A stretch of DNA of 64,000 nucleotides, from positions 124,001 to 188,000 of the forward strand of contig NZ_CP109056.1 in assembly GCF_035975855.1 (NCBI RefSeq), read 5' to 3'. Below are positions 8,244 to 16,126 of the stretch, piece after piece (the first letter of the stretch is position 1; the number at the start of each line of letters is the position of its first letter). This stretch comes from Streptomyces sp. NBC_01304 (GTDB lineage: Bacteria > Actinomycetota > Actinomycetes > Streptomycetales > Streptomycetaceae). The position numbers were made by a program, and so were the translations under genes. The notes under the pieces are model-generated. The model was not told where the DNA came from. It worked only from the letters and a program-made list of their open reading frames with translations, and searched no databases.

Positions 8244-9608
8244 CTACTTGCGTTCCGCTTTGAGCTCGTCGCGGATGTAGCGGGCGTACTTGGCTCCCAC
8301 GCCCATCGCGAGTCGGATCGGTTCTTCTTTGAGCTGAGACGTCGGCCAGTCGGCCAACTTTTCCCGGGCCTGCTCAAGCGCCTCGACCATGCCCGGTGTA
8401 ACCGGTCGGCCTCTGGAGTCGGTCGGCTGTTCCCGTTCGGTCGGGCCGGTGGGCGGCGCCGGGTCGGGCGACTGGTCAGGGTCGGGTCGGTTGATCGGAC
8501 CAGAAGCGGTCGGTGGCGGCGGTCCGACCGACTCCTTGCTGACCTGCGGAGTCGGGTCGGGTCGGTCGGTCGAGTCGGTCGGCTCCGAGGCACCCGGTCG
8601 GTCGGTCGGGTCGGTGGCGGCGTGGTCGGGTCGGTCGGAGTCCGGGGAGGAGTCGGTCGGCTGGTCGGAGTCGGTCGGGTCGGGAGTCGGTTCGAATCCT
8701 GACCCGACCGACTTCTCGGAAGCCGACTCGTCCGACCGACTGCGGTCGGACGAGTCGGTCGGGTTGGCCGTCGCGGCTTCCTCGTCGAGTCGGTCCGTCA
8801 GCGATCGGGGAGTCGGTTCCGCTTCGAGGGCCGATCGTTCCGCACGGGGAAGGAGAGTCGGGTAGATGCCGGCTGCGGCGAGCCCTTCGGCGGCGGTCTC
8901 CTTGAGCGGGACGCCGTACTTCGCCAGGCGTAGCGGCATCAGCGACTCCACCGGAGCCTTGCGGCGCCAGGCGCGGCCGAAACGGGAACGCAGCCGGGCT
9001 TGATAGACGAGGCGTTCCTGTTCGAGCTTGATCACCTGGTCGTAGGAGCGCAGCTCCCACAGCTTCATCCGCCGCCACAGGAGGAAGGTGGGGACGGTGG
9101 AGAGCAGCCAGCGGGTGAGGCGTACGCCCTCCATGTGCTTGTCGGCCGTGATGTCGGCGATCCGGCCGACCGCGTGCCGGGCGGCCTCGACCGAGACCAC
9201 GAACAGGATCGGGATCACCGCGTGCATGCCGACGCCCAGCGGGTCTGGCCAGGCGGCCGCGCCGTTGAAGGCGATGGTCGCCGCCGTGAGGAGCCAGGCG
9301 GTCTGGCGCAGGAGCGGGAAGGGGATGCGGATCCAGGCGAGGAGGAGATCCAGTGCCAGTAGGACGCAGATGCCCGCGTCGATGCCGATCGGGAAGTACC
9401 GGGCGAAGTCGCCGAAGCCCTTCTTCTCGGCGAGTTCACGCACGGCCGCGTACGAGCCAGCGAAGCCGATGCCGGCGATAAGGAATCCGCCGACGACAGC
9501 GATCCCGGCGACGATGCGCTGCGCCTTAGTGAGCGGGGGCGGACCAGACTCTCCGGCCGGCCCCGACGCCGCGGGAGCGGTGGTTGAGGCGGTCGGGTTC
9601 ACGGTCAC
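8244..9608 (-). CDS. DUF2637 membrane protein (copy 1)
   Basis: 454 aa from GTG 9608, preceded by AGGAG six bases upstream. After a 30-residue leader there are four to five membrane helices (about residues 32-160: AGIAVVGGFLIAGIGFAGSYAAV, CVLLALDLLLAWIRIPF, AWLLTAATIAFNGAAAW, AVIPILFVVSVEAARHAVG), then a basic amphipathic region (LLWRRMKLWELRSYDQVIKLEQ). A long Thr/Asp/Ser-rich linker follows, and the protein ends in a conserved-looking helical domain (GMVEALEQAREKLADWP..). DUF2637 proteins recur on Streptomyces plasmids and are often linked to transfer or spread; the biochemical role is unknown. A close paralogue lies at 52021-53412. Confidence 0.85.
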   Translation of the reverse strand: MTVNPTASTTAPAASGPAGESGPPPLTKAQRIVAGIAVVGGFLIAGIGFAGSYAAVRELAEKKGFGDFARYFPIGIDAGICVLLALDLLLAWIRIPFPLLRQTAWLLTAATIAFNGAAAWPDPLGVGMHAVIPILFVVSVEAARHAVGRIADITADKHMEGVRLTRWLLSTVPTFLLWRRMKLWELRSYDQVIKLEQERLVYQARLRSRFGRAWRRKAPVESLMPLRLAKYGVPLKETAAEGLAAAGIYPTLLPRAERSALEAEPTPRSLTDRLDEEAATANPTDSSDRSRSDESASEKSVGSGFEPTPDPTDSDQPTDSSPDSDRPDHAATDPTDRPGASEPTDSTDRPDPTPQVSKESVGPPPPTASGPINRPDPDQSPDPAPPTGPTEREQPTDSRGRPVTPGMVEALEQAREKLADWPTSQLKEEPIRLAMGVGAKYARYIRDELKAERK

Positions 9609-9655
9609 CTTGTTCTCCTGGTGCAAGAGTGGAATCTGTTGCGGACGCGAGGTGG

Positions 9656-9681
9656 TGGCTGCCGAGACCACTCGGCAGCCA
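9656..9681 (-). terminator. hairpin between 51-aa gene and DUF2637 gene
   Basis: Arms TGGCTGCCGAG and CTCGGCAGCCA (11 bp, perfect) around loop ACCA. It lies between the end of the small gene at 9720 and the DUF2637 start at 9608, so it is either the small gene's terminator or an attenuator of the downstream gene. Confidence 0.55.
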
Positions 9682-9719
9682 CACCACGGCGGGTGAACGG
9701 CGTATCGCCGTTGGGTGGG

Positions 9720-9875
9720 CTACTTGCCCTTGGACTGGGTCTGGTTGTCCTGGGGCGACCCGGTCGGGTACCAGCCGCCGCGCTCGGGGTCGCGGATGGT
9801 GGCGTGGCGGAGCTGGTCGGCGTCGGACATGCCCTTGCGGAGTTCGTCCTGGGAGATGGACTGGCGAAGCGCCAT
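9720..9875 (-). CDS. 51-aa protein
   Basis: ATG 9875 with AGGA about ten bases upstream. The sequence is polar and charged (MALRQSISQDELRKGMSDAD at the N-terminus, ending NQTQSKGK), with a WYP motif in the middle. It is the last of a series of very small minus-strand genes ahead of the DUF2637 gene. Codon use has the high third-position G+C of real genes here. Function unknown. Confidence 0.5.
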   Translation of the reverse strand: MALRQSISQDELRKGMSDADQLRHATIRDPERGGWYPTGSPQDNQTQSKGK

Positions 9876-9979
9876 GATGGGGTTTCCTGTCTCGTTGCTG
9901 GGACGGGTGACCGGGGCGGTCGGGATGCTTGGCGGCTGTCGGCCGCCCCGGGGTCTGTGGTGGTCAGTGGTTGCGGTGG

Positions 9980-10177
9980 TCAGTGGTTGTGGTGGTCGCT
10001 TCGGTCGCTGCGCGCGAAGGCGAACTGGGTGCGTGCCTCGGCCTCGCGCTCAGGCGTGTGCCCCGCGTAGTCGGCCGAGGCCTGCGCCTGCAGTTCGGAT
10101 ACCGAGCTGCCGATGTCAGCGTTTGCGGGGGACTTAGGGCCCGCCGATGCTGCGCCGTGTCCCGGCTCGGGGCTCAT
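9980..10177 (-). CDS. 65-aa protein
   Basis: ATG 10177 overlaps the stop of the upstream 41-aa gene (TGATG). It is Ala/Ser-rich with a central helical stretch (SVSELQAQASADYAG) and ends in SDHHNH. Its last 16 bases, including the stop, are repeated directly downstream (units of CCACCRCAACCACTGA). It belongs to the cluster of tiny genes. No family recognised. Confidence 0.5.
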   Translation of the reverse strand: MSPEPGHGAASAGPKSPANADIGSSVSELQAQASADYAGHTPEREAEARTQFAFARSDRSDHHNH

Positions 10178-10302
10178 CAGGGCCGCGACCGGGGCGTGCT
10201 GGGTTCTGCGATCCGCTCTGCGGCCGCGGTGATCTTCTGGGCTTCGGGGGACTTGGGGGTGGGTAATGCCGGCGGGATCTGCGGGGGTACAGTCGGACTC
10301 AT
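10177..10302 (-). CDS. 41-aa Pro-rich protein
   Basis: ATG 10302 with AGGAG eight bases upstream. The N-terminal half is Pro-rich (MSPTVPPQIPPALPTPK), then a short helix (AQKITAAAERIAEP). It is coupled by a one-base overlap to the 65-aa gene. The good ribosome-binding site plus coupling argue for expression; the role is unknown. Confidence 0.45.
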   Translation of the reverse strand: MSPTVPPQIPPALPTPKSPEAQKITAAAERIAEPSTPRSRP

Positions 10303-10456
10303 CGCTGAACTCCTAGGTCTCTTCGGGCTGTTGAGTGCTGCGAGATGGCCTCCGCCAAGTGGTGATGCACCTGGTGGGGGCCGCTTGTCTTTCTGCGACG
10401 CGCAAGACTGGCTGAGCTCTGTTCTGACCAGCTACTGATCGGTGGTCAGGCCGCGG

Positions 10457-10651
10457 TCAGCGGCGTTCGCGCTGTCTGATCTCCTCCGCGTGGAGCTCGC
10501 CCCAGGTCGCGCCGAGGTTCAGGGCGCGCTCGGTGGCCGCTGCGGCTTCATCGTTAGCGAACAACGACTTCGTTCCGCTGAGGTGGAGGCGGATCGCCTT
10601 CTCGATCGCGGCCTGCTTCGCATCCCCCGCAGGGGGCTGCTCCTCATCCAC
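10457..10651 (-). CDS. 64-aa helical protein
   Basis: GTG 10651, six bases past the stop of the secreted protein gene, so probably co-transcribed with it. It is predicted all-helical and charged (AAIEKAIRLHLSGTK, AAAATERALNL, ELHAEEIRQRERR). No motif or family recognised. Confidence 0.5.
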   Translation of the reverse strand: MDEEQPPAGDAKQAAIEKAIRLHLSGTKSLFANDEAAAATERALNLGATWGELHAEEIRQRERR

Positions 10652-10657
10652 GGCGGG

Positions 10658-11212
10658 TCAGTTCCCACAGTGCAGCTGGCCGGGTGCCCTGGTTGCCGAG
10701 ACCGTGACGAAGCCGTCGTCCACTCCCCAGCCCCCGTTGCCGTGGGTGATCTGGTGGACCTTGGCGAGGTTGGGGTTGGACGGGTGACAGCTGATGAACT
10801 CCGCCCGGTCCTGCTCCGCCATGAGGCCCTCGATCTCCCCAGTGGCGTTGCGCAGGTACAGGCCTCCGGTCCCGGCCGCCGGGGCAACCTTCGTGCCGAC
10901 GCTCACGAGGTCGGGGTATTCGGTGATCTTGAGGGTCTCCGGCTTGCCGGTGTACGCGTTTCGGCGCTGCTCGGTGCGGCTGCCCGTGGGCTGCGAAGGG
11001 CTCGTCTGCTTTTCACCGCCGCCGGTGGCGTCCGGGTACTCGGTGATCGTCGCGGTCTCCCACTCGCCAGTGGCGTAGTTGTAGCGCTGCTCCGTGTAGG
11101 TGTGGGTGGGCTTGTCGTCCTGCCCGATGTTCGCCTGCGCGGTGGCGGGGATGACGGCGAGGGCGCCGAGGGCGACCGCAGTGGCGACGGTGAGGCGTGC
11201 CTTGGAATTCAC
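10658..11212 (-). CDS. secreted protein with duplicated TEQR...ITEYPD repeat
   Basis: 184 aa from GTG 11212 (GGAG upstream). A Sec signal peptide is clear (ARLTVATAVALGALAVIPATAQA, cleavage near residue 27). The mature part starts with two copies of a 23-residue repeat (YTEQRYNYATGEWETATITE.. and RTEQRRNAYTGKPETLKITE.., both ending EYPD) separated by a Gly/Ser linker. The C-terminal half has two Cys residues that could form a disulfide. It is secreted or wall-associated; function unknown. Confidence 0.7.
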   Translation of the reverse strand: MNSKARLTVATAVALGALAVIPATAQANIGQDDKPTHTYTEQRYNYATGEWETATITEYPDATGGGEKQTSPSQPTGSRTEQRRNAYTGKPETLKITEYPDLVSVGTKVAPAAGTGGLYLRNATGEIEGLMAEQDRAEFISCHPSNPNLAKVHQITHGNGGWGVDDGFVTVSATRAPGQLHCGN

Positions 11213-11993
11213 TGGGGCTCCAGGTGGGGTTCATGCCCGCCGGCTGGCGGGGCTCGGTGATGTTCGGGTGCATCCGGGCGCTCGATGGCGCGGTCGGCGT
11301 GCCGGTGGATGTCTCACCAGTGGCCGAGGACGTGGGCGCTCGAAGTGCAGGTGAGCGCCCACGAGTTCGGTAACTGGTGCGCGCTTCCAACGCGCTTGAC
11401 CTCAGTCGACGCGGACTGCTCACACCCAAGGAGGTCAGTCCCAGGCGGTCGTCGCAGCATCAAAGTCGCCGCATCGTTCTCTAAAGCCGGTTGCGCGGTA
11501 CGTCGTGGGCACAGGCCCCTTCTCGGCCGGCTGGTCTCCACTCGCCTCGCCCGGTGGTGCCGGAGCGCCGATCACTCGGCGGCGGCAGCGGCAACGGCCG
11601 TCCTACTGCGGTGGATCACTCTGTTGAGTTGAAGGACGGCCGCGGCCTTGAGCTCGCCGTCGGCTGGCACCGAGCGACAGTGCGCGTGGTCGGTCTTCGT
11701 GGCCGGGTTTGGACCGGCGAAGGCCTCTGCGCTACAGGGCAGTTGGGCTGGCCGCCCCTGGCCGTCACGTCGTGTCCGCAGTGGGGCGTACGTGAGGGCG
11801 AGGCACAGCCAGCACTGGCTGGTCAGGCCGAGAGCGGTCGTTCGCACCGCGCTCGTGGGGTGGACACACGCAGGCCGGGTTAGCACCGCTGAGTAGTCGG
11901 GCACTCGCTCGGCGTTCTGTTGGTACTGTAGGTACAGAAGGCTGGGCGCGCAAGGTTCTGTACCTACAGAAGGGTCATTGCGAGAATGAGCCC
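11213..11993. other. gene-free region, 781 bp
   Basis: No convincing gene. A minus-strand frame at 11572-11904 has Cys-rich patches, but its third-position G+C is lower than that of real genes here and it has no clear ribosome-binding site. The right end (11926-11969) carries the operators of the GntR gene. The left end holds the promoter of the secreted protein gene. Confidence 0.4.
11926..11969. promoter_or_regulatory. twin GntR-type operators
   Basis: CTGTAGGTACAG (11926-11937) and its exact reverse complement CTGTACCTACAG (11958-11969), centres 32 bp apart (about three helical turns), end 24 bp before the start of the GntR/UTRA regulator gene. Each site is itself nearly palindromic (CTGTA-NN-TACAG). 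This is the expected layout for autoregulation. Confidence 0.65.
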
Positions 11994-12719
11994 ATGAGCA
12001 GCCACAGCACCGCCCCCCTCTGGCAGGGCGTGTACACAGCCCTCCACCGGCGCATTGCCGACGGAGACCTCACCCCCGGGGCGAAAGTGCCAGGGGAGAT
12101 CGCCCTAGCGGCCGAGCACGAGGTCAGCCGCAACACGGTGCGCGCGGCGCTGATCCGCCTAGTCCAAGAGGGCCTGATCACCGAGGGCAAAGGCCCTCTG
12201 GGCCGCACGGTTCGAGCGGACCGGACCGCCGCCTGGCGCCGGCAGGACCGCGGCCAAGCCGTCTCCACCCTGCTCGACGACATCGACGCGGCCCGGCGCA
12301 GCGACTCGGTGCAGGTGGGGATTGAACCGCTGCCTGCCGAGATCGCCGCTCAACTCGGCCTCGCGAACGGAACCATGGGGGCCCGGCGAACCCATACGAC
12401 CGCCATCGACGACGTTCCCTATCAACGCACCATCGCGTGGTTCCGAGAAGCCGTGCGTGACACCGCATTGATGGAGCCCACCGATACCAGGGACGTGACC
12501 GAGATCCTGTCGGAACTTGGGTTCGCCCTGGACGACACCGAAGACTTGGTCGTCATTCGCATGCCGTCGCTCACTGAATCCCGCGAACTTGACCTTCCGG
12601 CAGCCACCCCACTTGCCGAGATCACGCGGAACGGCACGCAGCACGGGGCGACCATGTGGGTGTCGATCACCATCGCCCCCGGCAACAGAAACCGGCTCGT
12701 CTACCGCGCCGGCACCTGA
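11994..12719 (+). CDS. GntR-family regulator, HutC/UTRA type
   Basis: 241 aa from ATG 11994. The N-terminal winged helix (residues about 8-75) is canonical: PLWQGVYTALHRRIADGDLTPG, then VSRNTVRAALIRLVQEGLI. A UTRA ligand-binding domain follows from about residue 95 to the end (GARRTHTTAIDDVPYQRTIAWF, LDLPAATPLAEITR). UTRA proteins release DNA on binding small molecules. Two operator-like palindromes lie immediately upstream. The next gene is over 200 bp away, so it is probably transcribed alone and controls itself. Confidence 0.9.
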   Translation: MSSHSTAPLWQGVYTALHRRIADGDLTPGAKVPGEIALAAEHEVSRNTVRAALIRLVQEGLITEGKGPLGRTVRADRTAAWRRQDRGQAVSTLLDDIDAARRSDSVQVGIEPLPAEIAAQLGLANGTMGARRTHTTAIDDVPYQRTIAWFREAVRDTALMEPTDTRDVTEILSELGFALDDTEDLVVIRMPSLTESRELDLPAATPLAEITRNGTQHGATMWVSITIAPGNRNRLVYRAGT

Positions 12720-12874
12720 CCAACCACCGAGCCGAAGGGGCTCACCGCCCGACTCGCAAATCCGCGTTCCAGTACCAATTTCCGTTCCTGTCACCACAGT
12801 TACCCCTCCGCCGTAGACCACCGGACGTGCTCAGCCTGCCGAAAGGGGAAGCAGTGAAAGAAGGTCATCGTGAG

Positions 12875-12889
12875 TACCCACGGTGGTTA
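12875..12889 (+). promoter_or_regulatory. TACCCACGGTGG operator-like site (XRE side)
   Basis: TACCCACGGTGGTTA, 47-61 bp upstream of the XRE-TPR gene at 12936. It matches 14 of 15 bases of the perfect palindrome upstream of the convergent NUDIX gene (14862-14876), suggesting one regulator for both promoters. Confidence 0.5.
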
Positions 12890-12935
12890 AACTCCGCGGA
12901 GTGCCAGGTCAGTTGGCTGTGCGGGAGCGATGTGA

Positions 12936-14150
12936 ATGCGTGAGTCCGGACAGACATGGATCTCCGAGGCGCTTCTGGCTGAGCCGGAGATGATCCAGGC
13001 ATGCCGCAGCAGGGATTTCGCGGTCGTCTTCGGCCTGGCGCGGCGATGCGGCCTCTACCCGTCGAGAATCGCCCAGCAGTGCGGGATGACTCCCAGCCGG
13101 GTCGGCGAGATCGCCTCCGGCAAGCGCATCGTCTCCGCGATGGACGTTGTCGAACGCATAGCTGACGGGCTTCGGATACCCGGCGCAATGCTCGGACTGG
13201 CTGCCCGCCCTTGGGAGACGGCCAGCGCGCCCAACCCCTTCCCCGCAACCCCTACCCTTGTGGCCGAGCCGCCTCACCCGGACGATGCCACCGCCGAATT
13301 GCGGCGGGAGCTGGCCACATCCGCCCAGGCCGACCTTGGCGTCGTGCGACTCCTGGCCGCTCAGACAGATCAAATGCGGCAGATGGACCGCCGCTTCGGG
13401 GCCGAGCTACTGCTGCCCCAACTCCGCGCCCAGATTGAGCAGATGGAGCACCTCCTCAGATACGGCGCAGCGACCGGCACCCGTCAGCACCTCGCTGCGG
13501 CCCTTACAGAAGCCGCCACGCTGGCCGGCTGGCAGGCACTGGACCTCGGCGACTACCGGGGCTCGTGGGATCTACACGAGACCGCCAAGGCTGCAGCCCA
13601 TGAGTCGCGAATGCCTGCCCTGCTCGCGCACGCGACAGCACAACAGGCCTACGTGCTCCTTGACTTGAACGAGCCGGACCAGGCGATCGAGCAGATCCGA
13701 TACGCCCGCGTACAGGCTGGTTCTTCTCTCCCGCCACTCATGGACACCTGGCTGCATGCAGCCGAGGCCGAAGCGCACGCCGCTGCGTACGCCGATACGG
13801 ACTGCCGCCGCGCCTTGGACAGAGCGGAGACAACTCGACCGGCTGACCCTGCAGATCCGAGCCTGCCGTTCCTGTTCCTCGCAGGCCCACACCTTGATCG
13901 CTGGCGCGGCAATTGCCTCGCGACGCTCGGCGCTGACGAGGCGGTCACGGACCTCACGGCCGCACTGAACTCCATGTCCGGCTTCACGCGCGCCGAGGCC
14001 GGCGTACGGTGCGACCTGGCCGTTGCACTGCAGCGTCGGGGCGAGTGGGATGAGGCCCGCCGCCAGGCCGAGCAGGCCCAGCAGTTGGCGCTGGCTACCC
14101 ACTCGGCACGCCAGCGCCGGCGGATCAATCAGCTGCTGCGCGTCGCCTGA
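12936..14150 (+). CDS. XRE-family regulator with TPR-like domain
   Basis: 404 aa from ATG 12936. The helix-turn-helix sits at about residues 25-75 (ARRCGLYPSRIAQQCGMTPSRVGEIASGKRIVSAMDVVERIADGL). The remaining 300 residues are helical and TPR-like (AGWQALDLGDYRGSWDLHETAKAAA, LAHATAQQAYVLLDLNEPDQAIEQIRYAR). XRE-TPR regulators of this form are often paired with NUDIX hydrolases in Streptomyces. Here the NUDIX gene is convergent, with stop codons back to back (14148-14150 and 14151-14153), and the two promoters share an operator-like sequence. Confidence 0.85.
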   Translation: MRESGQTWISEALLAEPEMIQACRSRDFAVVFGLARRCGLYPSRIAQQCGMTPSRVGEIASGKRIVSAMDVVERIADGLRIPGAMLGLAARPWETASAPNPFPATPTLVAEPPHPDDATAELRRELATSAQADLGVVRLLAAQTDQMRQMDRRFGAELLLPQLRAQIEQMEHLLRYGAATGTRQHLAAALTEAATLAGWQALDLGDYRGSWDLHETAKAAAHESRMPALLAHATAQQAYVLLDLNEPDQAIEQIRYARVQAGSSLPPLMDTWLHAAEAEAHAAAYADTDCRRALDRAETTRPADPADPSLPFLFLAGPHLDRWRGNCLATLGADEAVTDLTAALNSMSGFTRAEAGVRCDLAVALQRRGEWDEARRQAEQAQQLALATHSARQRRRINQLLRVA

Positions 14151-14783
14151 TCACGCTTGCTTCCTGCTGATCAACAGATGTTGGACGGCGACGAGTGTTC
14201 CCGAGTTCACGATGCGCCCCGCCTTGATCAGCTGCGGAATCTCGTCGAGCGGAACCCAGGCCGTGTGCTGCGCCTCGTTCTTCTCGGTAGGCTCGCCGAC
14301 CTTCTCGACACCGCGGACAACATAGACGTGATGCGGGCTCGTCACCGTTCCAATCATCGGCTCGAACGTCACGACATGCTCGAGGACACCGGTTGGGCGG
14401 AAACCGGTCTCCTCGACTACCTCCCTCACGGCGGCCTTCGCCGGCTTCTCCCCTGCGTCGACTACGCCGCCCGGCAACTCCCAGTTCCAGACGTCCGGGA
14501 CGAAACGGTGACGCCACATCATGAACACACGGTCTTGATCATCGAGCATCGCCACCATCGCGGCTGGCGGCAGGTACACCTTGTGGTGCTCATACCGCTG
14601 GCCGTCAGGCTGCTGAATGTCGGCCAGCGCCACCGTGACCCAGCGATTCTCGTAGATTCTGCGCTCTCCGAAGACGAGCCACTCAGAACTGCGGTCCTCG
14701 TCCGATCCCTGCCCCCCACCGGCGCCATTGGCGTGCTGCTGCGCTGCCGATTCATGTGGCTGCCCGGCCTGTTCCTGCCTCAC
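14151..14783 (-). CDS. NUDIX hydrolase
   Basis: 210 aa. The start is placed at GTG 14783, six bases after GGAGAGG; the longer in-frame extension upstream is not protein-like. The NUDIX box is complete: G-VVDAG-E-KPAKAAV-REVVEETGF (about residues 120-142), preceded by VWNWELPG. NUDIX enzymes hydrolyse nucleoside diphosphates linked to another group. The ADP-ribose pyrophosphatase-like layout (FGERRIYENRWVTVALADI, YEHHKVYLPPA) makes ADP-sugars a reasonable guess. The first 45 residues are low-complexity. Confidence 0.85.
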   Translation of the reverse strand: MRQEQAGQPHESAAQQHANGAGGGQGSDEDRSSEWLVFGERRIYENRWVTVALADIQQPDGQRYEHHKVYLPPAAMVAMLDDQDRVFMMWRHRFVPDVWNWELPGGVVDAGEKPAKAAVREVVEETGFRPTGVLEHVVTFEPMIGTVTSPHHVYVVRGVEKVGEPTEKNEAQHTAWVPLDEIPQLIKAGRIVNSGTLVAVQHLLISRKQA

Positions 14784-14861
14784 GTGATTCCTCTCCTTCG
14801 GTGAATCTCCCGAGCAGCGTAGGCGGAGGCGTCGCGGTGCCCCCATGGTTCCGCCCCGGTT

Positions 14862-14876
14862 TACCCACGGTGGGTA
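14862..14876 (-). promoter_or_regulatory. TACCCAC-G-GTGGGTA palindrome (NUDIX side)
   Basis: Perfect 7-1-7 palindrome 79 bp upstream of the NUDIX start. The near-identical site at 12875-12889 precedes the XRE regulator gene. It is probably the binding site of that regulator. Confidence 0.5.
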
Positions 14877-14975
14877 CACCAACTGGCCAACAGCCAAAAC
14901 GCACAGGGCAAGCGCCGTCAGCTCACGGCCAGCCGATCGAGGCCAGGGCGCGACGTGCCATTGTCGGGTTGCGTA

Positions 14976-14988
14976 GCGAATCGCTAGG
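14976..14988 (+). promoter_or_regulatory. TAGCGA-A-TCGCTA palindrome, probable antitoxin operator
   Basis: Perfect 6-1-6 palindrome ending nine bases before the ATG of the antitoxin-like gene and abutting its AGGA ribosome-binding site. This is a typical position for autoregulation by a ribbon-helix-helix antitoxin. Confidence 0.55.
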
Positions 14989-14996
14989 ATTCTGCT

Positions 14997-15251
14997 ATGG
15001 CTACCACTCAGTTGAACGCGCGAGTCCCCGAGGAGCTGGCCGCTGCGGTGCGTGCCTCCGCGACCCGCGCCGGCATGAGCATCGGGGACTATGTTGCCTC
15101 GGTGCTGGAGGCGGACCAGGCCGGAGCATCGAGTCCTGAGTTGCGTGACGCGCGCGCCCGGATGCATGCCGCGGCGGCGTACAGGAAGTGGAAGGCCAAC
15201 GGTCAGTCCGAGGATGGCGCCCTGACCATGGACGAGGTCTTCGACGCGTGA
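14997..15251 (+). CDS. ribbon-helix-helix antitoxin-like protein
   Basis: 84 aa, ATG 14997. The N-terminus has the strand-helix-helix pattern of ribbon-helix-helix antitoxins (TTQLNARVPEELAAAVRASATRAGMSIGDYVASVL, residues 3-38), with the alternating TQLNARV strand expected to contact DNA. The C-terminal half is charged (AYRKWKANGQ..MDEVFDA), the usual toxin-neutralising tail. It overlaps the downstream gene as GTGA, antitoxin first, which is classic type II toxin-antitoxin layout. Confidence 0.7.
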   Translation: MATTQLNARVPEELAAAVRASATRAGMSIGDYVASVLEADQAGASSPELRDARARMHAAAAYRKWKANGQSEDGALTMDEVFDA

Positions 15252-15496
15252 CGGCCATTCCCGCACGGTTCGCCGCGAACGTCGGTGAGACGATCAGGAG
15301 TTTGCCCGTCCCGGAGAAGGAGGAGCTGCACGACGCCGTGCTGCAGGCGTGCAGTGATCCGTGGTCATGGCCGCAGGCGGATACGTACGAGATGGATGAG
15401 ACCGTGCGGGTCATCACGACAGGTGCCGCGATCGTCCACTACGTGATCCTTCCGGGGCCGGATCCTCACCTGTGGGTCTTCTCGATCACGGTGTGA
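15248..15496 (+). CDS. putative toxin partner (RelE/ParE-like size)
   Basis: 82 aa from GTG 15248, coupled to the antitoxin-like gene. It has a helix-helix-strand pattern (TIRSLPVPEKEELHDAVLQAC) followed by three strands (ETVRVITTGAAIVHYVILPGPDPHLWVFSITV), consistent in size and order with RelE/ParE-fold toxins. No catalytic residues can be assigned with confidence, so the toxin role rests mainly on genomic layout. Confidence 0.6.
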   Translation: MTAIPARFAANVGETIRSLPVPEKEELHDAVLQACSDPWSWPQADTYEMDETVRVITTGAAIVHYVILPGPDPHLWVFSITV

Positions 15497-15537
15497 CCTC
15501 GTTGGTCCCCGTGCGCCGTCTCTGTTGTGCGGACGGC

Positions 15538-16050
15538 TCAGGCCACGGCGTCGACCCAGCGCATGAATTTCTCCTTGAGTTCGGCGATTTCCCGGAAGGC
15601 GGGGTCTCCGATTACCAGCGGCTGCCCGGTGCGGGCTCGGCGTAGGTCAGCCAGGAGATGATGGGCCTGTCCGGGCCGGGCGAGCGGAATCAGTCCGAAC
15701 ACCCGGTGCGCCAGGGCCAGTTCGAGCTCTCGGGCCGCCTCGAGAAGCTCGTCGAGGTCGTGATCGTCGATGGGGTGGCTGGAGCCGACACGTGCCGTGA
15801 TGGCGGATATCCGGCGTAGTCCGGTTGTGCATGCCCGCCGTAGGAGGCGATGGCCGCGCCCGAAGACGGCGATCCCGGCGAGGGCTCCCCACACGGACCA
15901 GACGATGACCTCTCCGGGGAGTGGGCCCCCGAGCAGCCGGCCGACGGCGAGGGTGATCAGGCCGGCGGCCGCCGGCAGGGCGCCAAGCCATCTCAAACGG
16001 GCGCGCAGCCGACCTGCGTCGCCGGATCCTGCGGGGTGGATCCTGGTCAC
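15538..16050 (-). CDS. membrane protein with helical cytoplasmic domain
   Basis: 170 aa from GTG 16050, with GGGAG seven bases upstream. Two membrane helices near the start (WLGALPAAAGLITLAVGRLL and EVIVWSVWGALAGIAVFG) are followed by a charged helical domain (DDHDLDELLEAARELELALAHRVF..EIAELKEKFMRWVDAVA). It is reminiscent in layout of the larger protein at 17133-18005. Probably in one operon with the genes upstream. Function unknown. Confidence 0.6.
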   Translation of the reverse strand: MTRIHPAGSGDAGRLRARLRWLGALPAAAGLITLAVGRLLGGPLPGEVIVWSVWGALAGIAVFGRGHRLLRRACTTGLRRISAITARVGSSHPIDDHDLDELLEAARELELALAHRVFGLIPLARPGQAHHLLADLRRARTGQPLVIGDPAFREIAELKEKFMRWVDAVA

Positions 16051-16126
16051 TGGTTCGCTCCCTGGGTGGTGGGGTCGCTTCGGATCATGCTGGTGGCTCC
16101 GCCTGTGGCAGGAAGTTCGCCACCGT

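Noticed and set aside
8400..8800. GTCGG-rich repeats that look like a satellite
   Set aside because: They are the codons of the Thr/Asp/Ser linker of the DUF2637 protein; the frame is kept and there is no fixed unit.
11572..11904. 110-aa Cys-rich frame on the minus strand
   Set aside because: No ribosome-binding site, weaker third-position G+C than real genes, and no recognisable pattern.
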